A DNA stretch of 59,190 nucleotides, from contig JARNMJ010000026.1 of the NCBI GenBank assembly GCA_029432795.1, positions 1 to 59,190 of the forward strand, in the 5' to 3' direction. Of this stretch, positions 25,251-35,050 are shown piece by piece. The DNA comes from Pontiellaceae bacterium B12219. Its GTDB lineage: Bacteria > Verrucomicrobiota > Kiritimatiellia > Kiritimatiellales > Pontiellaceae. How positions within the stretch are numbered: position 1 is the first letter of the stretch; each line of letters opens with the position of its first letter. Below the pieces are notes generated by a model. That model was not told the origin of the DNA, did not search any database, and saw nothing but the letters and a program-made list of their open reading frames with translations. Position numbers and translations under genes: made by a program.

Positions 25251-27911
25251 ATGCATATCCAAAATGAATTTCAGGCACCGTTACGCAAAGATATCCGCTT
25301 ATTGGGGGAAATTCTCGGCGACACGCTGAAGAAACAGGCCGGCGAACGGGTCTACGCACTTGAGGAAGAAATCCGGGCACTTTCCAAAGCAGCCCGAATC
25401 AATGGCGATCAGGAGGCCGAACATAAGCTTCGGCAGCTCATTCGATCGCTGGCGGACGAAGATACACTGCTGCTTGCCCGTGCCTTCAGTCATTTCCTGA
25501 ATATGGCCAACATCGCCGAAAACTATCACAATGTGCGTGCACACAAAAACCATGCGGAAGATGCGGTCTCCGACCAACTCAACCAGCTCGAAGTCCTGCT
25601 GCCCAAGCTGCTCGAACAAGGCGTATCCAGAACTGAAATTCTGAAAACCATCAGTAACATGGAGATTGAGCTCGTACTGACCGCCCATCCTACCGAAGTG
25701 AAGCGGCGTACACTGATCCAGAAAAGCGGCCGTATTTCCGAACTGCTTTCCCGGCGGGATACCCGCAACCTGACCCCCTTTGAAAAACGGGAAATCCGTG
25801 ACAATCTCGAAACCCTGATTACCAGCATTTGGCAAACGGATGAAATCCGTCGTGTACGTCCGACTCCCGTGGAAGAGGCTAAATGGGGTATGGCCATCAT
25901 CGAGGAAATTCTGTGGCATGCGATTCCCCGCTACATGAAAAACCTCGATGACATCGTGCTGAAAGTCCTCGATGAAGAACTGCCCATCGACTGCTGCCCC
26001 ATCAAAATTGCTTCATGGATGGGCGGCGACCGCGATGGAAACCCGAATGTGACAGCAACCGTTACCCACGAAGTCTGCCTGCTTTCCCGTTGGATGGCCG
26101 CCGATCTGTACTATCGCGAAATTGACAAACTCGTGCAGCGGCTTTCGATGGAAAGCTGCAGCGAAGAACTGCGGGCCATCGTCGGCGATGTGCGTGAACC
26201 CTACCGGGTTTATCTGCGTTCATTACGCACGAAACTTCGACTGACAAAAAGATGGTGCGAAGCGCGTCTGGCAGGAAAAAAAGGAATTGATGCCGGCAAC
26301 ATCTATCTGGATACCGAAGAGCTGCTGGACGAACTTAAAATCTGCTATCGCTCACTTCAGGAAAACAAAGGCGAGCTGATTGCCGACCGCGGCGTCCTGA
26401 ATCTGATCCGGCGGGTCTCCTGCTTTGGGCTGGCTCTGGTTAAACTCGACATCCGTCAGGAGGCACCTCGCCATAAAGATCTCATCAATGCCGTCACCGA
26501 ACATCTGGAGCTCGGATCATACAAGGATTGGAACGAAGAAGAACGGCAGGCCTTTCTGATTGCGGAATGCAGCAGCAAACGCCCGCTCATTCCAATGGAT
26601 ATGCCCTTTACACCGGATCAGCAGGAACTGATGGATACGCTGCACACCTGCGCAGCACTCCCCCCGGACAGTCTCGGGGCCTATGTAATATCAATGGCCG
26701 GATCCCCCTCCGATGTGTTGGCCGTTCGTCTGTTGCAGAAAGAGGCCGGCATCAAAAAACCATTGCGCGTGGTTCCCCTCTTCGAAACACTGGCCGATTT
26801 GGACCAGTGCGGCAGCACCATGGAAACGCTCTTTTCCATTCCGTGGTATAAAAATGATATTCGCGGCGATCAGGAGGTCATGATCGGCTATTCAGACTCC
26901 GGAAAAGATGCCGGAAAACTGGCCGCCAGCTGGGCACAGTACAAAGCACAGGAAACCCTCACTGCAATTGCCGGCAAGCACGGCATCCGCATGAATCTGT
27001 TTCACGGACGCGGCGGCTCCATCGGCCGAGGCGGCGGCCCCGTTGAACACGCATTGCTGGCGCAACCCCCCGGCACCGTCGACGGCCGCATGCGCGTGAC
27101 GGAACAGGGCGAGGTGATTCAACAGAAATATTCCATTCCTGAGGTCGCGGTCTTCAATTTGATGCAATATACCGCCGCGGTAACCGAAGCCACTCTGGCT
27201 CCCCCGCCCGTTCCCAAACCGGAATGGCGGGAACTGATGGAAAAAATGTCCGATGTTTCTTGCCGCGATTATCGCGATATCGTGCGGGGACATCCGGATT
27301 TTGTGAAGTATTTCCGACAGGTAACTCCTGAACAGGAACTGGGCAGTCTTTACATTGGAAGCCGTCCGGCAAAACGAAAAGCGGATGGCGGCATTGAAAG
27401 TCTGCGGGCCATTCCGTGGGTGTTTGCATGGACACAGATCCGCCTCATGCTTCCGGCCTGGCTGGGCATCGGTTCCGCCCTTCAAATGGCGATGGATGAC
27501 GACCAGGAACCTCTGCTGCAGGAAATGATTGAACAATGGCCGTTTTTCTATTTCTTTATGGACATGCTCGACATGGTTCTCGCCAAGGCCGACCTGCGGG
27601 TTGCAGCCTATTATGATGAATGCCTCGCCTCCGATGAAGTGAAGGAACTCGGTCGGACGCTCCGCGAAAAGCTGGCACACACCCAGAAGGTTGCTGAACA
27701 TATTGTTCAGGATCTTCCGGTTAAAGAGGAGCGGGAAATTCTGCGCTCATCCGTTCATGTCCGGAATATTTACGCCGACCCCTTAAACCTGTTGCAGGGC
27801 GAAGTGCTACGGCGCATTAAACTGGGCGAAGATCCGCGCCCCGCTGTATTAAACGATGCGTTGATGGTGACCATCGCCGGCATTTCAGCGGCAATGAAAA
27901 ATACCGGCTGA
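25251..27911 (+). CDS. ppc: Phosphoenolpyruvate carboxylase
   Basis: This cytoplasmic enzyme adds bicarbonate to PEP, giving oxaloacetate to replenish the TCA cycle and feed aspartate synthesis. The 886-residue length is typical of bacterial PEPC. Catalytic signatures are LTAHPTEVKRR near 147, GGDRDGNPNVT near 258 and FHGRGGSIGRGGGP near 585. The C-terminal WVFAWTQIRLMLPAWLG and the SDSGKDAG motif are also present. It faces lysC and hom (convergent), two aspartate-pathway genes, which suggests a functional grouping. Confidence 0.97.
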   Translation: MHIQNEFQAPLRKDIRLLGEILGDTLKKQAGERVYALEEEIRALSKAARINGDQEAEHKLRQLIRSLADEDTLLLARAFSHFLNMANIAENYHNVRAHKNHAEDAVSDQLNQLEVLLPKLLEQGVSRTEILKTISNMEIELVLTAHPTEVKRRTLIQKSGRISELLSRRDTRNLTPFEKREIRDNLETLITSIWQTDEIRRVRPTPVEEAKWGMAIIEEILWHAIPRYMKNLDDIVLKVLDEELPIDCCPIKIASWMGGDRDGNPNVTATVTHEVCLLSRWMAADLYYREIDKLVQRLSMESCSEELRAIVGDVREPYRVYLRSLRTKLRLTKRWCEARLAGKKGIDAGNIYLDTEELLDELKICYRSLQENKGELIADRGVLNLIRRVSCFGLALVKLDIRQEAPRHKDLINAVTEHLELGSYKDWNEEERQAFLIAECSSKRPLIPMDMPFTPDQQELMDTLHTCAALPPDSLGAYVISMAGSPSDVLAVRLLQKEAGIKKPLRVVPLFETLADLDQCGSTMETLFSIPWYKNDIRGDQEVMIGYSDSGKDAGKLAASWAQYKAQETLTAIAGKHGIRMNLFHGRGGSIGRGGGPVEHALLAQPPGTVDGRMRVTEQGEVIQQKYSIPEVAVFNLMQYTAAVTEATLAPPPVPKPEWRELMEKMSDVSCRDYRDIVRGHPDFVKYFRQVTPEQELGSLYIGSRPAKRKADGGIESLRAIPWVFAWTQIRLMLPAWLGIGSALQMAMDDDQEPLLQEMIEQWPFFYFFMDMLDMVLAKADLRVAAYYDECLASDEVKELGRTLREKLAHTQKVAEHIVQDLPVKEEREILRSSVHVRNIYADPLNLLQGEVLRRIKLGEDPRPAVLNDALMVTIAGISAAMKNTG

Positions 27912-27926
27912 TCAGCAGCCGGTATT
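27900..27926. terminator. Bidirectional hairpin between ppc and lysC
   Basis: A perfect 11-bp stem AATACCGGCTG / CAGCCGGTATT with loop ATCAG. It begins inside the last ppc codons and includes the ppc stop. It is followed on the + strand by GTTTAA and by an A-rich stretch near the lysC end. It probably ends both convergent transcripts. Confidence 0.8.
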
Positions 27927-27933
27927 GTTTAAA

Positions 27934-29280
27934 CTACTTGAAAAAAGCAGCGCCCAAAGCCTGTACGGCTTTGATGCGGTCGTCGTCTTTTACGGCAAAC
28001 ATCATGCTGATTTCCGACGCGCCCTGGTTGATCATCTCAAGATTCACACCAGCCTGAAGAAAGGCTCCTGTGGCTTTGGATGCCATCCCCGGCGTGTAGT
28101 GCATTCCCTCACCAACCACCATAACCAGCGAGAGACCATGCTCAACGGCAATGTTATCGGGCTGAAGCTCGGCACGGAACCGCTCAACGATGCGCTCCTG
28201 TTTTGCACCCAGTTCATCGGAACGCAGGATGATCGACATATTATCAATCCCCGAAGGCGTATGCTCGAAGGAGATATCCTCCTCTTCCAATATCTGGAGA
28301 AGACGACGCCCGAAACCGACTTCGCGGTTCATCATATATTTATCAATATAAATGGCGCAGAAGCCGGCTGAACTTGAAATACCGACCACCGAACCGTGCT
28401 CCGGTTCACGACGCGGCACCACCATGGTTCCCGGAGCGGAAGGATTGTTGGTGTTTTTAATACAAATCGGAATTTCGGCCCGCACGGCCGGAATAATGGC
28501 TTCGTCGTGAAACACACCAAAACCGGCATAAGCCAATTCCCGCATCTCACGATAGGTCATGCAATCGATGGCCGGAGGATTATCAATGACCCGCGGATCC
28601 ATGGCGCACACCGAATCCACATCGGTAAAGTTTTCGTAGACATCCGCCTTCACTGCCGCCGCAAGGATGGCCCCGGTGATGTCCGAACCACCGCGCGGAA
28701 AGGTTGCAACCTCACCCGATTTGGTGCTTCCGAAAAAGCCCGGGAAAATAATGATTTTTTCATTTTCGCTCAGTGCCGCCAATTTTCCGAACGATTCCTC
28801 CAGCACTTCGGCATTACCGAATTCATCGGATAAGAGCATGCCCGCTTCACCCGGATTCACATAAACTGCAGGATGGCCGGCTTTGGTAAAGGCTTCCGCA
28901 ATCACCTTGGCATTGTTGTCTTCGCCGGACGCTTTCATGGTGTCCATGAACTGGAGATCATTTTTTCCACGGCCTTGAATACGGCCACGTAAATCGGCCT
29001 CAATGGTTGAAACCACATCAGGCGGGAGATCCAGTGCCAGCTGAATTTCAGCATAACGCCCGACCACATCCATCAGCGCGTCTTCGTGATCTTCGCCAGC
29101 AAGCACCTTATTCGCCAGAGCAATCAGCAGATCGGTTACTTTGGTGTCCGACCCATTGCGTTTTCCCGGAGCGGAAACCACCACAATACGCCGATCTGCA
29201 TCGGCAGTCACAATATCGATAATTTTCGAAATCTGCTCTGCATTGGCGACGGAAGAACCACCGAATTTTACAACTTTCAT
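27934..29280 (-). CDS. lysC: Aspartate kinase
   Basis: It phosphorylates aspartate, the first step toward lysine, methionine, threonine and diaminopimelate. The 448-residue protein starts VVKFGGSSVANAEQI, the ATP-site lysine motif, and has FPRGGSDITGAILAAAVKADVYENFTDVDSV. Two C-terminal ACT domains (about 300-448) give feedback control. Diaminopimelate made via this route matches the DAP-type MurE of this window. It lies 62 bases downstream of hom on the same strand and is probably co-transcribed. Confidence 0.95.
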   Translation of the reverse strand: MKVVKFGGSSVANAEQISKIIDIVTADADRRIVVVSAPGKRNGSDTKVTDLLIALANKVLAGEDHEDALMDVVGRYAEIQLALDLPPDVVSTIEADLRGRIQGRGKNDLQFMDTMKASGEDNNAKVIAEAFTKAGHPAVYVNPGEAGMLLSDEFGNAEVLEESFGKLAALSENEKIIIFPGFFGSTKSGEVATFPRGGSDITGAILAAAVKADVYENFTDVDSVCAMDPRVIDNPPAIDCMTYREMRELAYAGFGVFHDEAIIPAVRAEIPICIKNTNNPSAPGTMVVPRREPEHGSVVGISSSAGFCAIYIDKYMMNREVGFGRRLLQILEEEDISFEHTPSGIDNMSIILRSDELGAKQERIVERFRAELQPDNIAVEHGLSLVMVVGEGMHYTPGMASKATGAFLQAGVNLEMINQGASEISMMFAVKDDDRIKAVQALGAAFFK

Positions 29281-29342
29281 ACCAAATCCTTATTTAGCAC
29301 CACGAAAATCATGCCTGCCGGATTGCGTGGTTTACTCAGTTT

Positions 29343-30644
29343 TTATTCAAAATCTTCGAGGCGCATGCGGATCGGTTCGCAGCAGGAAACATCAAGCGCA
29401 TTGATTTCGGTCATTGCCGCAACAAACTCTGCTTCTTTTGCGGACTGTGTCAGAATCACCACCGAAGCAACTCCGTTTTCATGCGCTTCCTTCTGCACCA
29501 CCGAAGCAATGCTGATGTTGTGCGCACCGAAAATATTCATCACTTTCGCCATGGCACCGGGTTTGTCTTGCAGACTCAGGCGAATATAACAACGCTTCTC
29601 AATGCTGTCCGCTGCACAATAGTTCAGAACATCCTTCTGCAGCATCATCGTAACGCTGACCGGAACCCCTTTACCGCTGAGTTTATCGGAAGCGGCTTCC
29701 ATGATATCGCCGATCACCGCACTGCCGGTCGGCATTCTGCCGGCACCGCGACCGTAATACATGGTGTCGTCCACAATATCGCCCTTAACAAAAACGGCAT
29801 TAAACGAGTCGCTCACCGAAGCAATCATATGCCCTTTCGGAACCAGCGCGGGCTCTACCGACAATTCCACTTCGCCATCGTTATCCTTAATGATGGCCAG
29901 CAGTTTAATCTGATATCCGAGTTCATCGGCGTTATCGATTTCTGCGGCGGAAAGACCGCGAATACCGATAGTCGGACAGGCATCCATCGGAACCGGTGCA
30001 CCATAGGCCATGGAAGCAAGCACGACCGCTTTATGCGCCGTGTCGATTCCGTCAATATCCAGATCCGGCGGTGTTTCCGCATAACCAAGCGCCTGCGCAT
30101 CGGCCAGAATTTCATCGAACGGAAGCCCTTCGCGTTCCATACGGGTGAGAATGTAGTTACAGGTTCCGTTCAAGATCCCGAAAATACTCTCAATTTTATT
30201 GCCGATCAGACCGGCTCGTTGCGCGCGCAGAATCGGAATCCCGCCGCCAACAGCCGCCTCATAATAGATGCCCGTATTGTTTTCGCGGGCGGTTTTATAA
30301 ATTTCCTCACCGTAATCGGCCAGCAGAGCCTTATTGGCCGTAATGACCGGCTTGCCTTTTTTCAGCGCCGCCAATGTGAAGGTGCGCGCAATCGTGGTCC
30401 CGCCAACGAGCTCAATAATCAGATCAATATTCTCGTCGTTAATCACAGACATGGCATCGGTGGTCAGCACGCCATCTTCAACGGTAACACCGCGATCGGT
30501 TGTGATGTCCAGATCGGCAATCTTTGCCACAACCGGTGTAATTCCGGTTCGTTCGGCCATTAATGCCCCGTTTTTCTGAATCCCTTCCACTACGCCGGCT
30601 CCAACTGTGCCGAATCCGAGAATACCGATATTAATATGTTTCAT
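29343..30644 (-). CDS. hom: Homoserine dehydrogenase
   Basis: It reduces aspartate semialdehyde to homoserine for threonine and methionine. The 433-residue protein has an NAD(P) motif ILGFGTVGAGVVEGI at the N-terminus. The catalytic domain carries YEAAVGGGIPIL and LNGTCNYILTRM. A C-terminal ACT domain (from about 350) opens with RLSLQDKPGAMAKVMNIFG. ATG at 30644 is the first residue of the Rossmann strand. The frame can be extended to 30788 but the extra peptide is not conserved-looking and crosses a palindrome. It precedes lysC. Confidence 0.95.
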   Translation of the reverse strand: MKHINIGILGFGTVGAGVVEGIQKNGALMAERTGITPVVAKIADLDITTDRGVTVEDGVLTTDAMSVINDENIDLIIELVGGTTIARTFTLAALKKGKPVITANKALLADYGEEIYKTARENNTGIYYEAAVGGGIPILRAQRAGLIGNKIESIFGILNGTCNYILTRMEREGLPFDEILADAQALGYAETPPDLDIDGIDTAHKAVVLASMAYGAPVPMDACPTIGIRGLSAAEIDNADELGYQIKLLAIIKDNDGEVELSVEPALVPKGHMIASVSDSFNAVFVKGDIVDDTMYYGRGAGRMPTGSAVIGDIMEAASDKLSGKGVPVSVTMMLQKDVLNYCAADSIEKRCYIRLSLQDKPGAMAKVMNIFGAHNISIASVVQKEAHENGVASVVILTQSAKEAEFVAAMTEINALDVSCCEPIRMRLEDFE

Positions 30645-30728
30645 AAGCCCATTCCTGTTACTGAAAAAAACGAAGCGCAACCATAGCCATTTGCCTATTC
30701 GACTCAAGCCAAAACCCCCCAATAAAAA

Positions 30729-30751
30729 GGGGTTCCAACGATTGGAACCCC
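30729..30751. repeat. Extended palindrome hairpin upstream of hom
   Basis: GGGGTTCCAACGATTGGAACCCC is a 10-bp stem on a three-base core, the longest dyad among the palindrome copies. It lies between the hypothetical membrane gene (stop 30789) and the hom start. An A-rich run on its left reads as a T-tract on the minus strand. It might therefore end the membrane-gene transcript. Confidence 0.6.
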
Positions 30752-30788
30752 GGCGGACAATCTCAGGCATAAAATGCCCGCTCTTCAC

Positions 30789-31238
30789 CTATTCAACCGT
30801 GGAAAGGTAAAAAATCAAACTGAACAAATATCCCGTCAATCCGATCAGGAGCAACAGGGTTGCAACGCGGTAAAAGCGGGTTTTGGAATCCCGCCGCCGG
30901 AGATTTTCCAGCAGCGTTTCATCCAGACTGTCCACCCGCCAGGCCGTAATCCAGCGCAACCGCAACGGTCCTGTCACAATCGCAATCACAGAGGCCAGAA
31001 CAAAGGACAGGCCGAACGCAATGAAAAAGCGGCTATACGCATTCGACTGCGCCATACGCGGGCCCGAAAATCCCGTAATCGTCAGGCAAATGGTGGCCAG
31101 ACCCAGCAGCATCTGCGCGCGCGTCTGGATCAGCGCAAAGGCTTCCTTCACCGCCCCGAACAACCTGGCATAGTCCGCTGCTCCATACAGTTCCTTCATG
31201 AACGCCAACTCTTCCTCAGGTTTCAGTTTTCTCAACAT
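30789..31238 (-). CDS. Small membrane protein of unknown function
   Basis: A 149-residue protein with about three membrane segments (LLGLATICLTITGF, FFIAFGLSFVLASVIAIV, VATLLLLIGLTGYLFSLIFYL). Between the second and third is a soluble segment WRVDSLDETLLENLRRRDSKTRF, and the N-terminus is charged. No family is recognised. The ATG at 31238 has CGGAGC 7 bases upstream. A longer reading from 31349 runs through the heptamer array and yields only a repeated peptide, so it is rejected. Expression may be affected by the array length, as the ribosome site abuts it. Confidence 0.7.
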   Translation of the reverse strand: MLRKLKPEEELAFMKELYGAADYARLFGAVKEAFALIQTRAQMLLGLATICLTITGFSGPRMAQSNAYSRFFIAFGLSFVLASVIAIVTGPLRLRWITAWRVDSLDETLLENLRRRDSKTRFYRVATLLLLIGLTGYLFSLIFYLSTVE

Positions 31239-31250
31239 TGCTTTGCTCCG

Positions 31251-31341
31251 TAATGCGTATTGCGTATTGCGTAATGCGTATTGCGTATTGCGTATTGCGT
31301 ATTGCGTATTGCGTATTGCGTATTGCGTATTGCGTATTGCG
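31251..31341. repeat. 13-copy tandem 7-bp repeat (TATTGCG)
   Basis: Thirteen tandem heptamers fill 91 bases. Eleven are TATTGCG; units 1 and 4 read TAATGCG. The array ends 13 bases upstream of the start of the membrane-protein gene, on the side holding its ribosome binding site. As 7 is not a multiple of 3, every slip shifts the frame and changes spacing. On the minus strand it would read as a repeating AIRNTQY peptide. Such heptamers are scattered in environmental genomes. The mechanism of origin is unknown. Confidence 0.93.
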
Positions 31342-31393
31342 AGGAACATTTACATTCCGAACGAGCAGGTCAATACGTAATACACAGTACGTA

Positions 31394-33355
31394 CTATTTG
31401 TAAATTTTCCCGGCGCGGAAATCCGCCCATGCCGTTTCAAACCAGAGATTGCTCTCCGGAATCGGGCGCACATTAACCCACTTGTTTTCAACCTTACCAT
31501 CTTTCAAAACACTTTCCTGAACCTTGCCTTTAAACGATTTATCCTCTGCGGCAAAACTCCACTGCACTTTATCCAACTTCCGGTGCGCCGGTGTGCCCGA
31601 CTCATCCTGCACCATCGCAGATCCCCGGGAGCCCACACCGCTCTTCACCTGAAAGAGAGTCGCTTAAAGATACACCCAGTGCGCAAAACAAAGCTGCCGG
31701 TTCCGCAACGCCTGTACCGCCTGCACAGCGTTTTCAACTTTGCAGCCGTTTTCCTCGAATGCAGCAACCTGCGCTTTCGCCTCCTTTGCCGCCTGTTTTA
31801 ATCCTTCCAACGATCGGATATGCGCGCCGGATTTACTCATCCGATCCTGCAGCTCACCACGAACCGACCGCCAGCTCACATCGGAAAATGAACAGCGTTC
31901 CAGAAACCGGAAAACCTCTTTAATTTCCGCCTTCGCCACCCGATTAAAGTCAGCCATATTCAAGTCGGCATCGTTATAGACATTGCCGATAAATTCAGCC
32001 GCCCGCAGCGATCCCACCTGACCGGAATTGAGCGCCGATCCCCCCGGACGGGCCACACCATGCGAACCATTCACTTCGCCAACCGGGAAGAGGTGTTTGA
32101 TGTTGGTCGATTCCCACCAATGATTTCCCGCAAGCCCGCCGTTGTTGTGCTGTGCACAGACCGCCACTTCGAGCGGTTCTTTGGTGATGTCGATATTATG
32201 ATCTTTATAGAGATCGATCGCACCCGGATTCATATGCTTCAAACGCGCAATCGGAGTGGCCTGAAAGGCACCGGAATTTTCCAGATACTGGAACGCCTCT
32301 TTTTCCAGAGCCTGGAAATCGAAGTCCGCCGGATTTTCGCGATAGTCGAGAAATACCCGGCGCCCCTTCTCCACCGTTTCGATGTAAACGAGAATATCGA
32401 CAATGGACGAACCGCCGACAATTTTCTTGGAGTCGAACGGCCATTGATACCCCTTCAGGAACACCTTTGAATTCATTTTTCCAGGGTTTGGAAAAAAGTC
32501 GCGCATAAATTCGCGCGGGTTGCTTTTCCCGTCGGAATCGGTCGAAATAAATTTCGGAATCACCTGCATATACGTGCCCGAAACATTCCAGCGGAATTTG
32601 GTCGAAGCCAGCCCATACTGCGCTTCCGGCAGTCCCTGCGCCATCGCCCCGGCTTTCAGTGCAATCCCGATGGCGCCGGTATGCACTGCCGGATAGACAC
32701 TCGTTTTATACAGCCCGCCCGGTCCGCCAACGGCGAACACCACATTTTCGGCGGCATAGGCCACAAGCTCACCACCGCCATTCAATGCAACGGCACCGCA
32801 CGCACGTTTTTCTTTTCCTTCGCCGGTCGTCAGCAGACTGACCACATTGGTCTTTTCCTCAACCGGAATATCGCGCCGTTTCACTTCGGCAATCAGTGCC
32901 CGGCACATATCCCGCGAGGTGTACGGCCCCACAGACGTGCCGCGCTGCGCCGGATCGTGATCCGTCTTGTAGCCGATAAACTGCCCGAACGCATCCTGTG
33001 GAAATTTCACCCCAAGATTCACTAGATTCAAAAAACCACGACCGGAAACCGCCGCCTCAATCAACGCAAGATCGCCATGCATGCTGCCCGGCGAAAAAAA
33101 GTTTTTTGCCATCGCCAGCGGCGCATCCAGATCGTTGCCGCACATCGCGGATTTATAATAGGTCTGTTTGTCGGAACCGGTATTGATCGAAGTGCCCATC
33201 TTCAGCCCTTCGGTCACAATCAGCACATCTTCAATACCCTGATTGCGCAGCTGCACCGCCGCATTCAGTCCGGCCGCACCGGAGCCGATCACCAGACTGT
33301 GCACCCGCGTTACCCGAATCGTCTTTCCCCCGACTTTCAATTCGCTTTTTTTCAT
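31394..33355 (-). pseudogene. Fumarate-reductase-like FAD oxidoreductase interrupted by in-frame TAA
   Basis: The main part (33355-31664, 563 codons) has a dinucleotide-binding motif VIGSGAAGLNAAVQLRNQ at about 23-40 and GSDKQTYYKSAMCG. It also has a fumarate/adenylylsulfate-reductase-like FAD motif, GEVNGSHGVARPGGSALNSGQ, and a helical tail. A TAA at 31666-31664 follows HWVYL. The same frame then reads on without any indel for 90 codons (ATLFQV, then GVGSRGSAMVQDES... to TAG at 31394). The continuation contains a GSRGS motif expected in the C-terminal domain of such flavoproteins. So this is a single-base nonsense change, a sequencing error or readthrough. Three palindromes lie in the gene. 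It follows the esterase and SDR in one apparent operon. Start at ATG 33355 (GGGGTG upstream). Confidence 0.75.
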
Positions 33356-33377
33356 ATTCACCCCACGCTGTTTCTAT

Positions 33378-34208
33378 CTAAAACCCCTGTCGTCGAAACC
33401 ACTGTTCGCATAGCCCGATCCACTGCCGAACCTGTTTGTGCCGGAATTTTTTCACGCCGCACAAGCCCAACCCGTGAATCCCCTCGGGAAAGATGTGCAG
33501 TTCAAATTCAACCCCGGAAGATGCCAATGCCTCAGCCATCAAAAACGTATTGGAAATCGGAACCGCCACATCGTCCGCAGTATGCCAGATAAAGGTCGGC
33601 GGCATCTGTGCGCTGATTTGTTTTTCCAGACTGAAGCATTCACGCGCTTCGTCCGAGGAGGTACCCATCAGGTTTTCCAGCGATCCTTCATTACACGCCC
33701 CCCGGGCACCGGTCACGACCGGACAGCACAGCACCGCCAGATCAGGCCTCGCAGAAATGGAATCCAGTTCATCGCCGATGGCCAGCGCTTCGTTCTCCCA
33801 CCACGCGGCCGCCGTACCGGCCAGATGCCCGCCAGCCGAAAAACCGAGAACCCCGATTCGCTTCGGATCGATATTCAACTGCGCAGCATTTTTGCGGACC
33901 CACTGAATCGCCCGCCTCACATCGTGATACGGTTTCGGATGCCGCGCCGGTGCTACGGAATAATTAAGCACAAATGCATTAATCCCGAGCCCGTTTAACC
34001 AACCGGCCACCGGGCCGCATTCATGGTCGGCATGGCGCAGATATCCGCCGCCCGGCAGCACAATCACACACGGATACGGCTCGCCGGGTTCCTGATGCAG
34101 GTGAGGAACGAGATGCGGGATGTTGTCCGCCCGCAACGCGGCCACCGATCGTTCGGTGACCTCATCCTGCCAATACAGAATATTCTGTGTGTTGCTCAAC
34201 AAAACCAT
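33378..34208 (-). CDS. Alpha/beta hydrolase, acetylxylan-esterase-like (BD-FAE type)
   Basis: The 276-residue protein has the oxyanion/PGGGY motif VIVLPGGGYLRHADHE and the nucleophile elbow GFSAGGH (Ser at about 145). The charge-relay Asp lies in HTADDVAVP and His in FPEGIHGLGL. Such enzymes remove acetyl or other acyl groups from sugars. No signal peptide is seen, so it works in the cytoplasm, presumably on imported oligosaccharides. Its start overlaps the SDR stop as TAATG. It lies upstream of the broken flavoprotein gene and is part of the 31-35 kb sugar operon. Confidence 0.82.
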   Translation of the reverse strand: MVLLSNTQNILYWQDEVTERSVAALRADNIPHLVPHLHQEPGEPYPCVIVLPGGGYLRHADHECGPVAGWLNGLGINAFVLNYSVAPARHPKPYHDVRRAIQWVRKNAAQLNIDPKRIGVLGFSAGGHLAGTAAAWWENEALAIGDELDSISARPDLAVLCCPVVTGARGACNEGSLENLMGTSSDEARECFSLEKQISAQMPPTFIWHTADDVAVPISNTFLMAEALASSGVEFELHIFPEGIHGLGLCGVKKFRHKQVRQWIGLCEQWFRRQGF

Positions 34209-34990
34209 TAGAGCCTCGGCATGGTCAGGCCGCCATCAACATAAATAGCCTGCCCGGTGGCATACGGCATGTCGCCACGCGCCATCGCCGCAGCCAGTTT
34301 CCCGATATCTTCCGGGAAGCCCCAGCGTTTTTCCACCAGCAGCTCGGTGTTGTAAATCAGGTTGTCATATTTTTCGGTCACACCCGCAGTCATATCGGTT
34401 TTGATGATACCCGGACGGATTTCATAAACCGGAATGGCGTACTCGCCGAGACGTGCGGCAAACAGCGAAGTCATCATACCGAGGCCCGCTTTCGAGATGC
34501 AGTAGTCGCCGCGGTTCGGCGAAACCACTGTGGCCGAAATGGAACCGACATTAATGATGCAGCCCGCAAATGAATCATCCGCCTGCTTCTGATCCACCAT
34601 CCATTTTGCGCATGCCTGCGTCAGGAAATACGGCCCCTGCAGGTTGATCTTCATGATCCATTCAAAACCGTCTTCGGTCGCGTTTTCTTCGTCGAGAATA
34701 TCGGCGCGGACTTTCGGCGCCACACCGGCGTTGTTCACCAGCACATCCAGACGGCCGAAACGCGCCTTGATTTCCGCCAGCATCGCCGCACGGTCTTCGG
34801 CCGAAGAAACATCGCCGGAACAATAGAGCACTTCCGCTCCCATTTTTTCCAACGCCTGAACGGAGTCCGCCACCTTGGAAACATCGCTGCGTCCGCTCAA
34901 CACCAGGTTGAACCCGTCCGCCGCCAGCTTTTCACAAATTCCCAAACCAATACCGCGACCTCCTCCGGTCACCAATGCTACTTTTTTCAT
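34208..34990 (-). CDS. Short-chain dehydrogenase/reductase
   Basis: A 260-residue classical SDR with TGGGRGIGLGICEKLA near 8, NNAGVAP near 90, and the catalytic set of Ser in NVGSISATV, Tyr and Lys in YCISKAG. The C-terminus reads VDGGLTMPRL. It would oxidise or reduce a sugar-derived hydroxyl with NAD(P). In this neighbourhood a keto-sugar or uronate intermediate is a fair guess. Translation is coupled to the esterase gene. It begins the minus-strand operon, with an inverted repeat in its upstream region. Confidence 0.88.
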   Translation of the reverse strand: MKKVALVTGGGRGIGLGICEKLAADGFNLVLSGRSDVSKVADSVQALEKMGAEVLYCSGDVSSAEDRAAMLAEIKARFGRLDVLVNNAGVAPKVRADILDEENATEDGFEWIMKINLQGPYFLTQACAKWMVDQKQADDSFAGCIINVGSISATVVSPNRGDYCISKAGLGMMTSLFAARLGEYAIPVYEIRPGIIKTDMTAGVTEKYDNLIYNTELLVEKRWGFPEDIGKLAAAMARGDMPYATGQAIYVDGGLTMPRL

Positions 34991-35050
34991 TGTTCCAATC
35001 CTTTCCTTGTCAGTTTAATCCCAGAATAATGTGCGGCAAAATATTCAGAA

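Noticed and set aside
31239-31349. N-terminal extension of the membrane protein through the heptamer array
   Set aside because: It would encode only a repeated AIRNTQY peptide. The ATG at 31238 has a good ribosome site, so the repeat is not coding.
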